A stretch of DNA of 64,000 nucleotides from Mayfieldus sp963781495 (GTDB taxonomy: Bacteria; Actinomycetota; Thermoleophilia; Solirubrobacterales; 70-9). The stretch covers positions 1,426,001 through 1,490,000 of the forward strand of contig CAWAFX010000002.1 of the NCBI GenBank assembly GCA_963781495.1, read 5' to 3'. Within the stretch, counting starts at the first letter, position 1; every line of letters begins with the position of its first letter. This document shows positions 50,240 through 58,620 of the stretch, piece after piece. The position numbers were made by a program, and so were the translations under genes. Under the pieces are notes generated by a model that was not told where the DNA came from, searched no databases, and saw only the letters and a list, made by a program, of their open reading frames with translations.

Positions 50240-52185
50240 TGCACCCCGAGTATAGGTTTCGCTCCCTGCGCCTCTGGGCGTGTCTGACCGCACTCAGCAT
50301 CGTGTTTGCGGTCGCTTCCTCGCTGGCCGGCGCGCCCGCTGCCCGCGCCGACGCCGAAAGCGCGCCGCAGGTGCTCGTCGTCCTGCTCCCCAACGGGACC
50401 ACCGTCGCGGATCTGGGCCGCGTGCCCGGGCTCGCCCCCGGCCTGCTGAGCGCCGGAATCGGATCGGTGCCCGCCGAGCAGACCTATCTCGACATCGGTC
50501 AGGGCAACCGGGTCTCCGAGACCCTCTACGACCGTGCGCTGCCCGAGGTGCACACCGGCGGTCACCGGGTCGGCGGCTGGGGCCGAGTGGTCGATCGTGC
50601 CGACTCCGCCCCGGCGGACATCGTTCCCGGCCTGCTTGAGGCGACCCTCAAGCAGGGCGGCAAGACGATCTCCGCCGATCCCCGCCTCGGGCTGCCGCAA
50701 CTGCTCGCGGCGGATCGGAATGGGCTCATCCTTCGCGCCCACACCACGGCGCGGCCACGGCGCTGCTTCACGACCGTCTGCGTGCTCGCCGGCGGGCCGG
50801 CCGCCGTCGCTTCGCTCGTCGGCACGCTTCGCGGCGACGACCTCCTGATCGCGTTGGAGCGCCCGCCCCCGGAGCCCGACCACCAGCTCACGGTCGGGAT
50901 CGCTGGGCCTGGCTATGGCGGCAACCTGACCTCCGACAGCACCCGCCTGCGCGGCTACGTGCTCTCGACCGACCTTGCCCCGACGATCCTGCAGCGGCTT
51001 GGCGTTGCGGTGCCGTCGCAGATGGACGGGCAGCCGATCCACAGCGACGGCTCGCGCGACGTCGACGCCGTCGCCTCGCTCGGCGACCGCCTCTCCTCGA
51101 TCATCCACCGCCGCGGCCCGGTGATCGGGCTCAGCGCCTTGGTCTGGATCGCGATCGCCGCGTTGACGGTCCTGCTGAGCCGCGGAGCGCTGGCGAGGCC
51201 GGTGCTGCGGCTGGCGGCGCTGAGCGCGGTGCTGCTGCCCGCGACGCTGCTGATCGGCGCCGCTCTGCAGCCGTCGCTGGGGGTCGAGCGGCTGATCGTC
51301 CTGCTCGGGGCGCCGGCGATCGCCGCGGCGGCCCTGGCGCTGCTGCCCGGCTACCGGGCGCTCCTGTTCGCTTGCGGGCTCACCGTTCTCGCCTTCGCGG
51401 TCGACGTGATCGCCGGCTCGCCGCTGACGCCGCTGTCCCTGATCGGTCCGGACCCGGGCCTCGGAGTGCGCTTTTACGGGATCGGCAACGAGCTCGAGGC
51501 GACGCTGACGCCGCTGGTCATCTTCGCCACCGGCGTCGCCCTCGCCCTGTTCGCGCCCGCGCTTGCCCCGAAGCGGGCCGCCGCCGTCTTCATCGCCGTC
51601 GCGATCGTCTTCGCCTTCGTCTTCGGCTCCGGACGCTTCGGCGCCGACGTCGGGGCGGCGATCGTGCTGCCGGCCGGCGCCGCCGGCGCGGTCGCGGCGC
51701 TGGGGGCGACACGCCGCTCCCTGATGTTCGTCGTCGCCGTCCCGCTGGCGGTGCTCGCCGGACTGGCGCTGCTCGACCTGCTGTTGGGGGGCAACGCCCA
51801 CCTCACCCGCTCGGTGCTCGACGCCGGCGGCCTGCACGATCTCGGCAACGTGGCCGAACGGCGCCTGCGGCTCTCGGCGCACAGTTTCCGCCAGAAGGTC
51901 GACTCGTTCCTCTTCTGGCTCACGCTTGCGGTGATCGCGCTGGCCATCTGGCGCCGCGAGACGATCCTCGCCTGGTTCGGGGCTGCGGCCCTGCAGGCCG
52001 GCTTTCTCGGCGCCTGCCTGGCGGTGCTCGTAGCCACCCTCGCCAACGACTCCGGGGCCCTGCTGCTCGAGGTGGGGACGCTCTACCTCGTGCTGCTGGC
52101 CGCTTTTGCCTGGACCGAGGCGGAAACCGCGGGTCCGGGGCACGAAGGCGCTTGGCGGGACGACCGTGCTCGGAGCCCGGCCTGA
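50239..52185 (+). CDS. large membrane protein with an N-terminal phosphatase-like domain
   Basis: A 648-residue protein. A signal segment (about 12-36) precedes a soluble domain (40-285) with an alkaline-phosphatase-fold feel (LVVLLPNGTTVADL, YVLSTDLAPTILQRLGVAVP). About ten membrane helices follow from residue 295 to 630. The domain pair is familiar from Solirubrobacterales genomes, but I do not know a function. The soluble start lacks an obvious Asp/Ser metal site, so catalysis is doubtful. Start ATG 50239 overlaps the divergent hemQ start. It precedes the glycosyltransferase. Confidence 0.65.
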   Translation: MHPEYRFRSLRLWACLTALSIVFAVASSLAGAPAARADAESAPQVLVVLLPNGTTVADLGRVPGLAPGLLSAGIGSVPAEQTYLDIGQGNRVSETLYDRALPEVHTGGHRVGGWGRVVDRADSAPADIVPGLLEATLKQGGKTISADPRLGLPQLLAADRNGLILRAHTTARPRRCFTTVCVLAGGPAAVASLVGTLRGDDLLIALERPPPEPDHQLTVGIAGPGYGGNLTSDSTRLRGYVLSTDLAPTILQRLGVAVPSQMDGQPIHSDGSRDVDAVASLGDRLSSIIHRRGPVIGLSALVWIAIAALTVLLSRGALARPVLRLAALSAVLLPATLLIGAALQPSLGVERLIVLLGAPAIAAAALALLPGYRALLFACGLTVLAFAVDVIAGSPLTPLSLIGPDPGLGVRFYGIGNELEATLTPLVIFATGVALALFAPALAPKRAAAVFIAVAIVFAFVFGSGRFGADVGAAIVLPAGAAGAVAALGATRRSLMFVVAVPLAVLAGLALLDLLLGGNAHLTRSVLDAGGLHDLGNVAERRLRLSAHSFRQKVDSFLFWLTLAVIALAIWRRETILAWFGAAALQAGFLGACLAVLVATLANDSGALLLEVGTLYLVLLAAFAWTEAETAGPGHEGAWRDDRARSPA

Positions 52186-52216
52186 AAGCAGCCCTACGGT
52201 CCTCTACGATTCGTGC

Positions 52217-54538
52217 GTGCGCCTTGCTCTGGTCTCGCCCTACTCGTGGTCATACCAGGGTGGAGTCAACCGTCACGTGGAGGCCCTCGCCGAGGAATTC
52301 ATCGGCCGTGGCCATGACGTCCGGGTGCTCGCCCCGTGGGACCCGCCCGACCGGCGTAGCCGGTGGCTTCACCGTGCCGAGCCTGAAAACAGCGAGCCGC
52401 CCGACTACCTGATCCCGGTCGGCCGCACGATCGGCTGGGGGGCCAACGGCGCCGTATCGAACCTGGCCTCGTTTCCCGACAGCGTCGCGAGGCTGCGGCG
52501 CGAGCTGCGCGGGGGCGGCTATGACGTCGTCCACGTGCACGAGCCGATCGCGCCCCTCGTCGGTTGGGACGCGATGGCCAGCACCAAGGCACCGCTGGTC
52601 GGCACCTTCCACGCCTACTCGACCAAGGGGCTTCCCAATCACCTCGCGACGCTGCTCGGCGCCCGCCGTCTCTTCAACAAGCTCTCGGCCCGGATCGCCG
52701 TCTCCGAGGCCGCCGCCTGGACCGGGCGGCGCTGGTTCGGCGGCGACTACACGATCGTCCCCAACGGGGTCGAGGTCGACGCCGCCCCGGCCGGCCCCAA
52801 CGAGCCCGCCGAGGAGCTGCGGGTGCTGTTCGTCGGCCGCCCCGAGGAGCGAAAGGGGCTGCCGGTCCTGCTGACCGCGCTCGGTGGCCTGGTCGAGCAC
52901 GTCCCCTGCCGGCTGACCGTGATCGGTGCCGAGCGCGAGGACATCACCCGTTACCTCACAGACCCCGAACTTGCGTCTCACATCGACGCCCGCGGCCGCG
53001 TCTCCGACAACGAGCTCTGGTGGGCGCTTCACGAGGCCGACGTCCTCTGCGCTCCCTCGCTGACCGGGGAGAGCTTCGGGATGGTGCTGACCGAGGCGTT
53101 CGCGGCCGGCACACCGGTGATCGCCTCCAACATCGCCGGCTACAACGACGTCGTCAGCGACGGGGTCGACGGCGTGCTGGTGCCGCCGGCCGACGCGCAG
53201 CGGCTGGCCGAGGAGCTGCAGCGCGCCCACCTGGAGCCGCAGCGCCTGCGCGAGATGGGCGAGGCCGCGAGGCGAAGCGCCCAGCGCTATGCCTGGCCGC
53301 GGGTCGCCGACCGCGTCCTCGAGGTCTACGAGCGGGCGATCGCGGTCCCCGATGCCAGATCCGGTCACCGGTTCGCGCGCCGGGTTGGGCTGGTGCCGTC
53401 GAGCGGCGGCCGCCCGCGGCCGGCCCGCAGGCTGCCTTCCCTGGACCCCGATCCGGCACCCGCCGGGGGCGGCGCCTGGCGCACCGCCCGCCGGCTCGGG
53501 CTCGGGGTGGCCGGGGTGCTCGGAATCGGCCTCACGGCGCTGGCCGCCAACAAGATCGGTGTCTCGCGGGTGGCCGCGAACATCGTCCGCTCCGACGTCG
53601 GCTGGGTGCTGCTCGGTTGCGCGCTGATGTCGGCCTCGCTTTTCATGCGCGCCGCTTCCTGGTTCGCGATCGCCCGCTCGGCGCTTCCCAACCGCATGAT
53701 CCGCCGCCGCGACGTCACCTCCGCGACGATGATCGGGGTCTTGATGTCGGCCACCCTGCCGGCCCGCCTCGGTGAGCCGGCGCGCGCGATGGTCCTGGCC
53801 CGGCGCACCGGCCGCATGCGGGAGACGTTCCCGGTCCTGCTCGGGACCCTGGTCTCCCAGACCCTCTTCAACCTCGTCGCCCTGGTGCTGCTGGGCGTGA
53901 TCATCGTCTCCAGCACCGACCTCTTCCACTCCAGCTCCCAGAAGCTGTTCGCCTTCAGCTTCGTGCCGCTGGCGATCCTGCTCGTCGTCCTGCTCGCGCC
54001 GCTGGTGGTGCGCAGCCACGGCAACGGGCGCGTCGCCCGCATCGCGGCCTTCATCCGCGGTGCCGTGCTGCAGGTACGGCAGGGGCTGCGGGTCTTCCGC
54101 GACCCGCGCCGCGGCGCCTTCGCCGCCGCCGCCCAGCTCGGGGCCTGGGCGCTCCAGCTCGGGGCATGCTGGGCGCTGCTCGCCGCTCTCGGCCTCGACC
54201 ACCGGGCCGGAATCGGCGCCGCCGCCGCGGTCCTGTTCGCGGTCAACGTGACCGCCGTCGTCCCCGCGACCCCGTCCAACATCGGCATCTTCCAGCTCGC
54301 GGTGATCAGCGTCCTGACGACCGGCTTCGGGATCGGCTCCGCCAACGCGCTGGCCTACGGCGTGATCCTGCAGGGCGTTGAGATCGCCACCGCGGTCGCC
54401 CTCGGACTGCCGGCCCTGGTCCGCGAGGGCATGACCTGGGGCGACATGCGGCTGCGGGCCCTCTCCGCCGCCCCGGTCCGCCTCTCCCCGCAGCCCCCGG
54501 CCCGGCGCGAGTCGCGCCGAGAGCCTGCTTCTGTCTGA
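52217..54538 (+). CDS. GT4 glycosyltransferase fused to a flippase-like membrane domain
   Basis: A 773-residue fusion. Residues 1-380 are a GT4 (PimA-like) glycosyltransferase: PYSWSYQGGVNRHV, VHVHEPIAPLVGWD, PNGVEV, GRPEERKGLPVLL and the EX7E-type nucleotide-sugar segment ESFGMVLTEAFAAGTPVIAS. A Pro-rich linker (about 400-425) leads to a domain of about seven helices (435-740) of the lysylphosphatidylglycerol-synthetase-TM/UPF0104 type (TLPARLGEPARAMVL, VPATPSNIGIFQLAV). The enzyme probably mannosylates a lipid, and the membrane half may flip or bind it. Start GTG 52217. Separate genes are more usual. Confidence 0.85.
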   Translation: MRLALVSPYSWSYQGGVNRHVEALAEEFIGRGHDVRVLAPWDPPDRRSRWLHRAEPENSEPPDYLIPVGRTIGWGANGAVSNLASFPDSVARLRRELRGGGYDVVHVHEPIAPLVGWDAMASTKAPLVGTFHAYSTKGLPNHLATLLGARRLFNKLSARIAVSEAAAWTGRRWFGGDYTIVPNGVEVDAAPAGPNEPAEELRVLFVGRPEERKGLPVLLTALGGLVEHVPCRLTVIGAEREDITRYLTDPELASHIDARGRVSDNELWWALHEADVLCAPSLTGESFGMVLTEAFAAGTPVIASNIAGYNDVVSDGVDGVLVPPADAQRLAEELQRAHLEPQRLREMGEAARRSAQRYAWPRVADRVLEVYERAIAVPDARSGHRFARRVGLVPSSGGRPRPARRLPSLDPDPAPAGGGAWRTARRLGLGVAGVLGIGLTALAANKIGVSRVAANIVRSDVGWVLLGCALMSASLFMRAASWFAIARSALPNRMIRRRDVTSATMIGVLMSATLPARLGEPARAMVLARRTGRMRETFPVLLGTLVSQTLFNLVALVLLGVIIVSSTDLFHSSSQKLFAFSFVPLAILLVVLLAPLVVRSHGNGRVARIAAFIRGAVLQVRQGLRVFRDPRRGAFAAAAQLGAWALQLGACWALLAALGLDHRAGIGAAAAVLFAVNVTAVVPATPSNIGIFQLAVISVLTTGFGIGSANALAYGVILQGVEIATAVALGLPALVREGMTWGDMRLRALSAAPVRLSPQPPARRESRREPASV

Positions 54539-54563
54539 AGCTCGTCAGATAGCCTCCCTTCCG

Positions 54564-56912
54564 ATGGCGCTCTCCAACATCTCCGGCTTCCCACGCATCG
54601 GGCCCAATCGCGAGCTGAAGTTCGCCAACGAGGGCTACTGGCGCGGCGACGTCTCGGCCGAGCAGCTGGCCGGGACCGCACGCGAGATCCGCCGCGCCAA
54701 CTGGACCCTGATGCGCGACGCCGGGATCGACCTGATCCCGTCCAACGACTTCTCCTACTACGACCAGGTGCTCGACGCCGTGGCGCTGGTCGGCGCGGTG
54801 CCGGAGCGCTATCAGCACGGCGGCGGCGAGATCGATCTCGACACCTACTTCGCGATGGCGCGCGGCCGTCAGGCCGACGGCGTCGACGTGACCGCGATGG
54901 AGATGACGAAGTGGTTTGACACCAATTACCACTACATCGTCCCCGAGCTCGGTCCCGAGACCAGCTTCTCGCTTTCCTCCAGCAAGCCGTTCGACGAGTT
55001 CGTCGAGGCCGAGGAGGCGCTCGGAATCACCACCGTGCCGGTTCTGCTCGGCCCGGTTTCCTTCCTGCTGCTCGCCAAGCCGGCCGACGGCGTCGGCGAG
55101 GACTTCGACCGCCTGAGCCTGATCGAGCCGCTGCTGGGCGTCTACGGCGAGGTGATCGAGCGCCTGGCCGAGCACGGCGCCGACTGGGTGCAGCTGGACG
55201 AGCCCTGCTTCGTGAAGGACCGCTCCGAGCGCGAGCTCGACGCCCTGCGGCTCGCCTACGAGGAGCTCTCGAAGGTGCACGAGCGGACGCGGCTGCTGGT
55301 CAAGACCTACTTCGACAACGTCGGCGACGCCTACGCGGTCCTGCGCGAGCTGCCGATCGACGGCATCGGCCTCGACTTCACCGGCGCCGCACAGCGCTCC
55401 GAACCCGGGCCCGACGGGATCCAGGGGCGTGAGAACGTCGGCATCGCCCACGACGTCGGCAAGCTCGAGGGCAAGACGCTCTTCGCCGGCATCGTCGACG
55501 GGCGCAACGTCTGGATCAACGACCTCCACACCAGCCTCGAGGAGCTGCGGCAGTTCGGCGAGCTCGCCGACGAGCTCGTCGTCTCGACCTCCTGCTCGCT
55601 GCTGCATTCGCCGGTCGACCTCGACGCCGAGCCCGACCTCGACGACGAGCTGCGCTCCTGGATGGCGTTCGCGAAGCAGAAGGTGGGCGAGGCCGCGGTG
55701 CTCGCCAAGGGGCTCGGCGAGGGCAACGAGGCGATCGAAAGCGAGCTGGCCGCCAACGTCGAGGCGCTCGAGGGCCGGGCCCAGTCTCCGCGCACCCAGA
55801 ACCCCGCGGTGCGCGAACGGGTCGACCTGCTCGGTCCCGAGGACGCCCAGCGCCCAAGCCCCTTCGACACCCGCAGCGAAGCCCAGCACTCCGAGCTCGA
55901 CCTGCCCCAGTTCCCGACCACGACGATCGGCTCCTACCCCCAGACGCAGGAGATCCGCGCCGCCCGCGCCGAGCTGCGCGAACAGAAGATCGACGCCGCG
56001 GAGTACGACCGCCGCATGCGGGCCGAGATCGAGCACGTGATCCGCTTCCAGGAGGAGGTCGGCATCGACGTCCTCGTGCACGGCGAGCCCGAGCGCAACG
56101 ACATGGTCCAGTACTTCGCCGAGCAGATGCAGGGCTACGCCTTCACCCAGAACGCCTGGGTGCAGTCATACGGCTCGCGCTGCGTGCGGCCGCCGATCCT
56201 CTTCGGCGACGTCTCGCGCCCGCAGGCGATGACCGTCGACTGGATCAACTTCGCCCAGTCGCTGACCGATCGCCCGGTCAAGGGAATGCTCACCGGGCCG
56301 GTGACGATGCTCCAGTGGTCCTTCGTCCGCGACGATCAGCCGCTCGAGGACACCTGCGAGCAGCTGGCGCTGGCGATCCGCGACGAGGTCCGCGACCTCG
56401 AGCGCGCCGGGGTGCGGATCATCCAGGTCGACGAGCCGGCGATCCGCGAGGGGCTGCCGCTGCGCCGCGAGCGCTGGGACGACTACCTCGAGTGGGCGGT
56501 TCGCTGCTTCCGCATCGCCACCTCCGGCGTCGACGACGCGACCCAGATCCAGACCCACATGTGCTACTCGGACTTCGGCGACATCATGGAGCAGATCCAG
56601 GCGATGGACGCCGACGTGCTGCTGATCGAGGCCGCCCGCTCGCGGATGCAGCTGCTGGCCGATTGGGAGCGCACCGGCTATCAGCAGGAGATCGGCCCCG
56701 GCGTCTATGACATCCACTCGCCGCGCGTGCCTCCGGCCGAGGAGATGGCGGAGTTGCTGCGGGCTGCCGCCAAGGTGCTGCGGTCGGAGCAGATCTGGGT
56801 CACCCCCGACTGCGGGCTGAAGACCCGCGGCTGGCCGGAGACCGAAGCCGCGCTTCGCAACATGGTCGACGCCGCGCGCCAGGCGCGCGAGCAGCTCGTC
56901 CCCACCGGCTGA
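54564..56912 (+). CDS. metE: cobalamin-independent methionine synthase
   Basis: A 782-residue enzyme. The catalytic zinc ligands are H665, C667 (THMCYSDF), E689 (LLIEAARS) and C750 (TPDCGLKTR), with exactly the spacings (2, 22, 61) of the E. coli enzyme. N-terminal half: GFPRIGPNRELKFA, then DGVDVTAMEMTKWFDTNYHY, which binds folate. It methylates homocysteine with methyltetrahydrofolate. The gap to the previous gene is only 25 bp, so there is no cobalamin riboswitch, unlike many metE genes. Confidence 0.97.
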   Translation: MALSNISGFPRIGPNRELKFANEGYWRGDVSAEQLAGTAREIRRANWTLMRDAGIDLIPSNDFSYYDQVLDAVALVGAVPERYQHGGGEIDLDTYFAMARGRQADGVDVTAMEMTKWFDTNYHYIVPELGPETSFSLSSSKPFDEFVEAEEALGITTVPVLLGPVSFLLLAKPADGVGEDFDRLSLIEPLLGVYGEVIERLAEHGADWVQLDEPCFVKDRSERELDALRLAYEELSKVHERTRLLVKTYFDNVGDAYAVLRELPIDGIGLDFTGAAQRSEPGPDGIQGRENVGIAHDVGKLEGKTLFAGIVDGRNVWINDLHTSLEELRQFGELADELVVSTSCSLLHSPVDLDAEPDLDDELRSWMAFAKQKVGEAAVLAKGLGEGNEAIESELAANVEALEGRAQSPRTQNPAVRERVDLLGPEDAQRPSPFDTRSEAQHSELDLPQFPTTTIGSYPQTQEIRAARAELREQKIDAAEYDRRMRAEIEHVIRFQEEVGIDVLVHGEPERNDMVQYFAEQMQGYAFTQNAWVQSYGSRCVRPPILFGDVSRPQAMTVDWINFAQSLTDRPVKGMLTGPVTMLQWSFVRDDQPLEDTCEQLALAIRDEVRDLERAGVRIIQVDEPAIREGLPLRRERWDDYLEWAVRCFRIATSGVDDATQIQTHMCYSDFGDIMEQIQAMDADVLLIEAARSRMQLLADWERTGYQQEIGPGVYDIHSPRVPPAEEMAELLRAAAKVLRSEQIWVTPDCGLKTRGWPETEAALRNMVDAARQAREQLVPTG

Positions 56913-56939
56913 TCCCGCCCGCCTCGCGGCTCTGACCGC

Positions 56940-58157
56940 TTAGGCGAGCGGCGCCGGGCTCGCGGCCTCGCGCGGGCGGAACCACGCCGCGAGCCGCTCC
57001 GGGGTCTGAAACTGCGAGGGCTCGATCTGGCGTGCGAGACAGTCGCGCAGGTCCTGGCCGACCTGCGGCTCCGACGCCCAGCCGCGAAACAGCGGCTCGG
57101 CGACCTCCGGCCTCGGGAATCGGCCCCAGGCGAAGGACCAGTCGTAGTGCTCGGCCGAGCGCGTGTCGCGCCACTGCTCGTAGCCGTCCAGGCTCGGCCT
57201 CGGCCCCGACAGCGCCTCGGCGACGTAGAGCGCCTGCTCGACCGCGTCGCCGATCCCCTGCGCCGTGGCCGGGTGCTTGAAATGGCAGGCGTCGCCGACC
57301 AGGGCCCATCCCGGGCCGGCCGGGGTTCGGTAGAAGCCCCGCATCAGCGGCTCCGGAGCGACCGTCACCTCGGTCACCATCTCCGCCGCCTCCAGCAAGC
57401 CGGGATCGAAGCTCTCCGGGAAATGGCGGATCGCCTCCTGGTACTTGCGCTCCCGCTCGGGCTGGGTGCCCTGGGCGAGCTCGGGTGCGCCGTTGGCGAT
57501 CAGCAGGTAGAGACCGTCCTCGACCGGGCCGTGGTAGAGCATCTCGTCGAGCTTGATCTGCAGGGTCATCTCCTCGCCGGCGGGGATGCCGCGCCAGTAG
57601 GAGTAGGAGATCGCGAGCTCGCCACGCTGGCGGCGCTGCTTTTCGAGCCCGAGGCGGCCGGCGACGACCGAGCCGCGTCCGTCGGCACCGAAGACCCAGC
57701 TGGCCCGCAGCTCGCGGCCGTCGGCGAGCACGACCCCGGCGGCCGGATCCTCCTCGCTGCCCGTCCCGATCAGATCGACGACCCGGGAGCCGAAGAGGCA
57801 ATCGACGCCCTTGGCCAGCGCGGTGTCTACGCCGGCCTTGTCGAGGACGATGCGCCGCGGCGCGGCGCCGCGGTCATAGCCCTGGACCGGGCTGAAGGCT
57901 CCGGCGATCTCCTGGTCGAGGGCGCGCACCCGGTGGGTGACCAGCGGCAGCTCGTGCTCGGAGAGGAGCCGGTCAAGGACCCCGAGCCGGTCGAGGCGGG
58001 CGAGGGTGTTGGGGTACAGCAGGTGGGTGGAGACGGTGGTGCTGGGGAACTGGTCGCGGTCGACCATGACCACGTCCCAGCCCCGCTCGGCGAGCGCAAT
58101 CGCCAGTGTCGACCCGGCCGGTCGTGCCCCGACGACGATCGCGTCGTAGACCTTCAT
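56940..58157 (-). CDS. FAD-dependent oxidoreductase, geranylgeranyl-reductase/monooxygenase-like
   Basis: A 405-residue flavoprotein. FAD-binding GARPAGSTLAIALAERGWDV begins at residue 10, the Asp-bearing GDACHFKHPATAQGIGDAVE lies near 275, and FGADGRGSVVAGRLG is the second flavin contact. This is the PHBH-fold family, covering aromatic hydroxylases and prenyl reductases. There is no membrane segment. Substrate unknown; the SnoaL-like and aldehyde dehydrogenase genes upstream may share its pathway. Start ATG 58155-58157. Confidence 0.85.
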   Translation of the reverse strand: MKVYDAIVVGARPAGSTLAIALAERGWDVVMVDRDQFPSTTVSTHLLYPNTLARLDRLGVLDRLLSEHELPLVTHRVRALDQEIAGAFSPVQGYDRGAAPRRIVLDKAGVDTALAKGVDCLFGSRVVDLIGTGSEEDPAAGVVLADGRELRASWVFGADGRGSVVAGRLGLEKQRRQRGELAISYSYWRGIPAGEEMTLQIKLDEMLYHGPVEDGLYLLIANGAPELAQGTQPERERKYQEAIRHFPESFDPGLLEAAEMVTEVTVAPEPLMRGFYRTPAGPGWALVGDACHFKHPATAQGIGDAVEQALYVAEALSGPRPSLDGYEQWRDTRSAEHYDWSFAWGRFPRPEVAEPLFRGWASEPQVGQDLRDCLARQIEPSQFQTPERLAAWFRPREAASPAPLA

Positions 58158-58191
58158 CGCCCCTCCAGCCTAGAGCGGGTCGCACGCGATC

Positions 58192-58620
58192 TCAGTGACC
58201 GGCGTCACCCCGGCCGGTGGGCTGCTCCTCGCCCAGCGCAGCCAGCGCCCGCTCGCGGTCGCTGTGGACTTCGAAGCGGACCGCGAGTCCGTCCCTGAAG
58301 GTCCAGAGGTGCGTGTTGCGAGACTCGACCGCAGCGCCGCCCGCCTTGCTGCGCCCGTGCCAGCGGACGTCGACGACGTAGCGCCCGCCCTGCTCGACGA
58401 GCTCGGTCGCCTCGATCACGAACGGGCGCTCCCACATCTGCAGCCAGCCGGAAACCGTCCCAACCACCTCGTCCAGGCCGCGGGTCTCGGTCTCGCCGCC
58501 GGGCCAGAGCCCGTAGCTGTAGCTGACGACCTCGGGAGCGAAGATGTCGGTGCGCGAGAAGTCGCCGCGAGCCCACTCGCCGTAGAGCCGGCCCAGCTTC
58601 TCGAGATCTGAGGCCGTCGC
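58192..58620 (-). CDS. SnoaL-like (NTF2-fold) protein, start uncertain
   Basis: About 140 residues with the NTF2-fold pattern: DLEKLGRLYGEWARGDFSRT, FAPEVVSYSYG, GWLQMWERPFVIEATELVEQ and a final RFEVHSDRERALAALGEE. It runs directly off the aldehyde dehydrogenase stop on the same strand. There is no ATG, GTG or TTG in this frame near the natural N-terminus; CTA at 58621-58623 and CTG at 58594-58596 are the only near-candidates. Either a CTG start is used or the gene is translated by reinitiation after the upstream stop. Confidence 0.65.
   Translation of the reverse strand, partial: ATASDLEKLGRLYGEWARGDFSRTDIFAPEVVSYSYGLWPGGETETRGLDEVVGTVSGWLQMWERPFVIEATELVEQGGRYVVDVRWHGRSKAGGAAVESRNTHLWTFRDGLAVRFEVHSDRERALAALGEEQPTGRGDAGH

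Noticed and set aside
50083..52143. Long minus-strand open frame, 686 codons, rich in Arg/Gln/Gly
   Set aside because: Antisense to the membrane protein gene at 50239-52185, with low-complexity composition typical of a shadow frame.
52250..54202. Long minus-strand open frame, 650 codons
   Set aside because: Antisense to the glycosyltransferase-flippase fusion, whose motifs are unambiguous; no motif is found in the shadow.
54539..54563. Cobalamin riboswitch before metE
   Set aside because: Only 25 bp separates the preceding stop from the metE start, far too short for the riboswitch.
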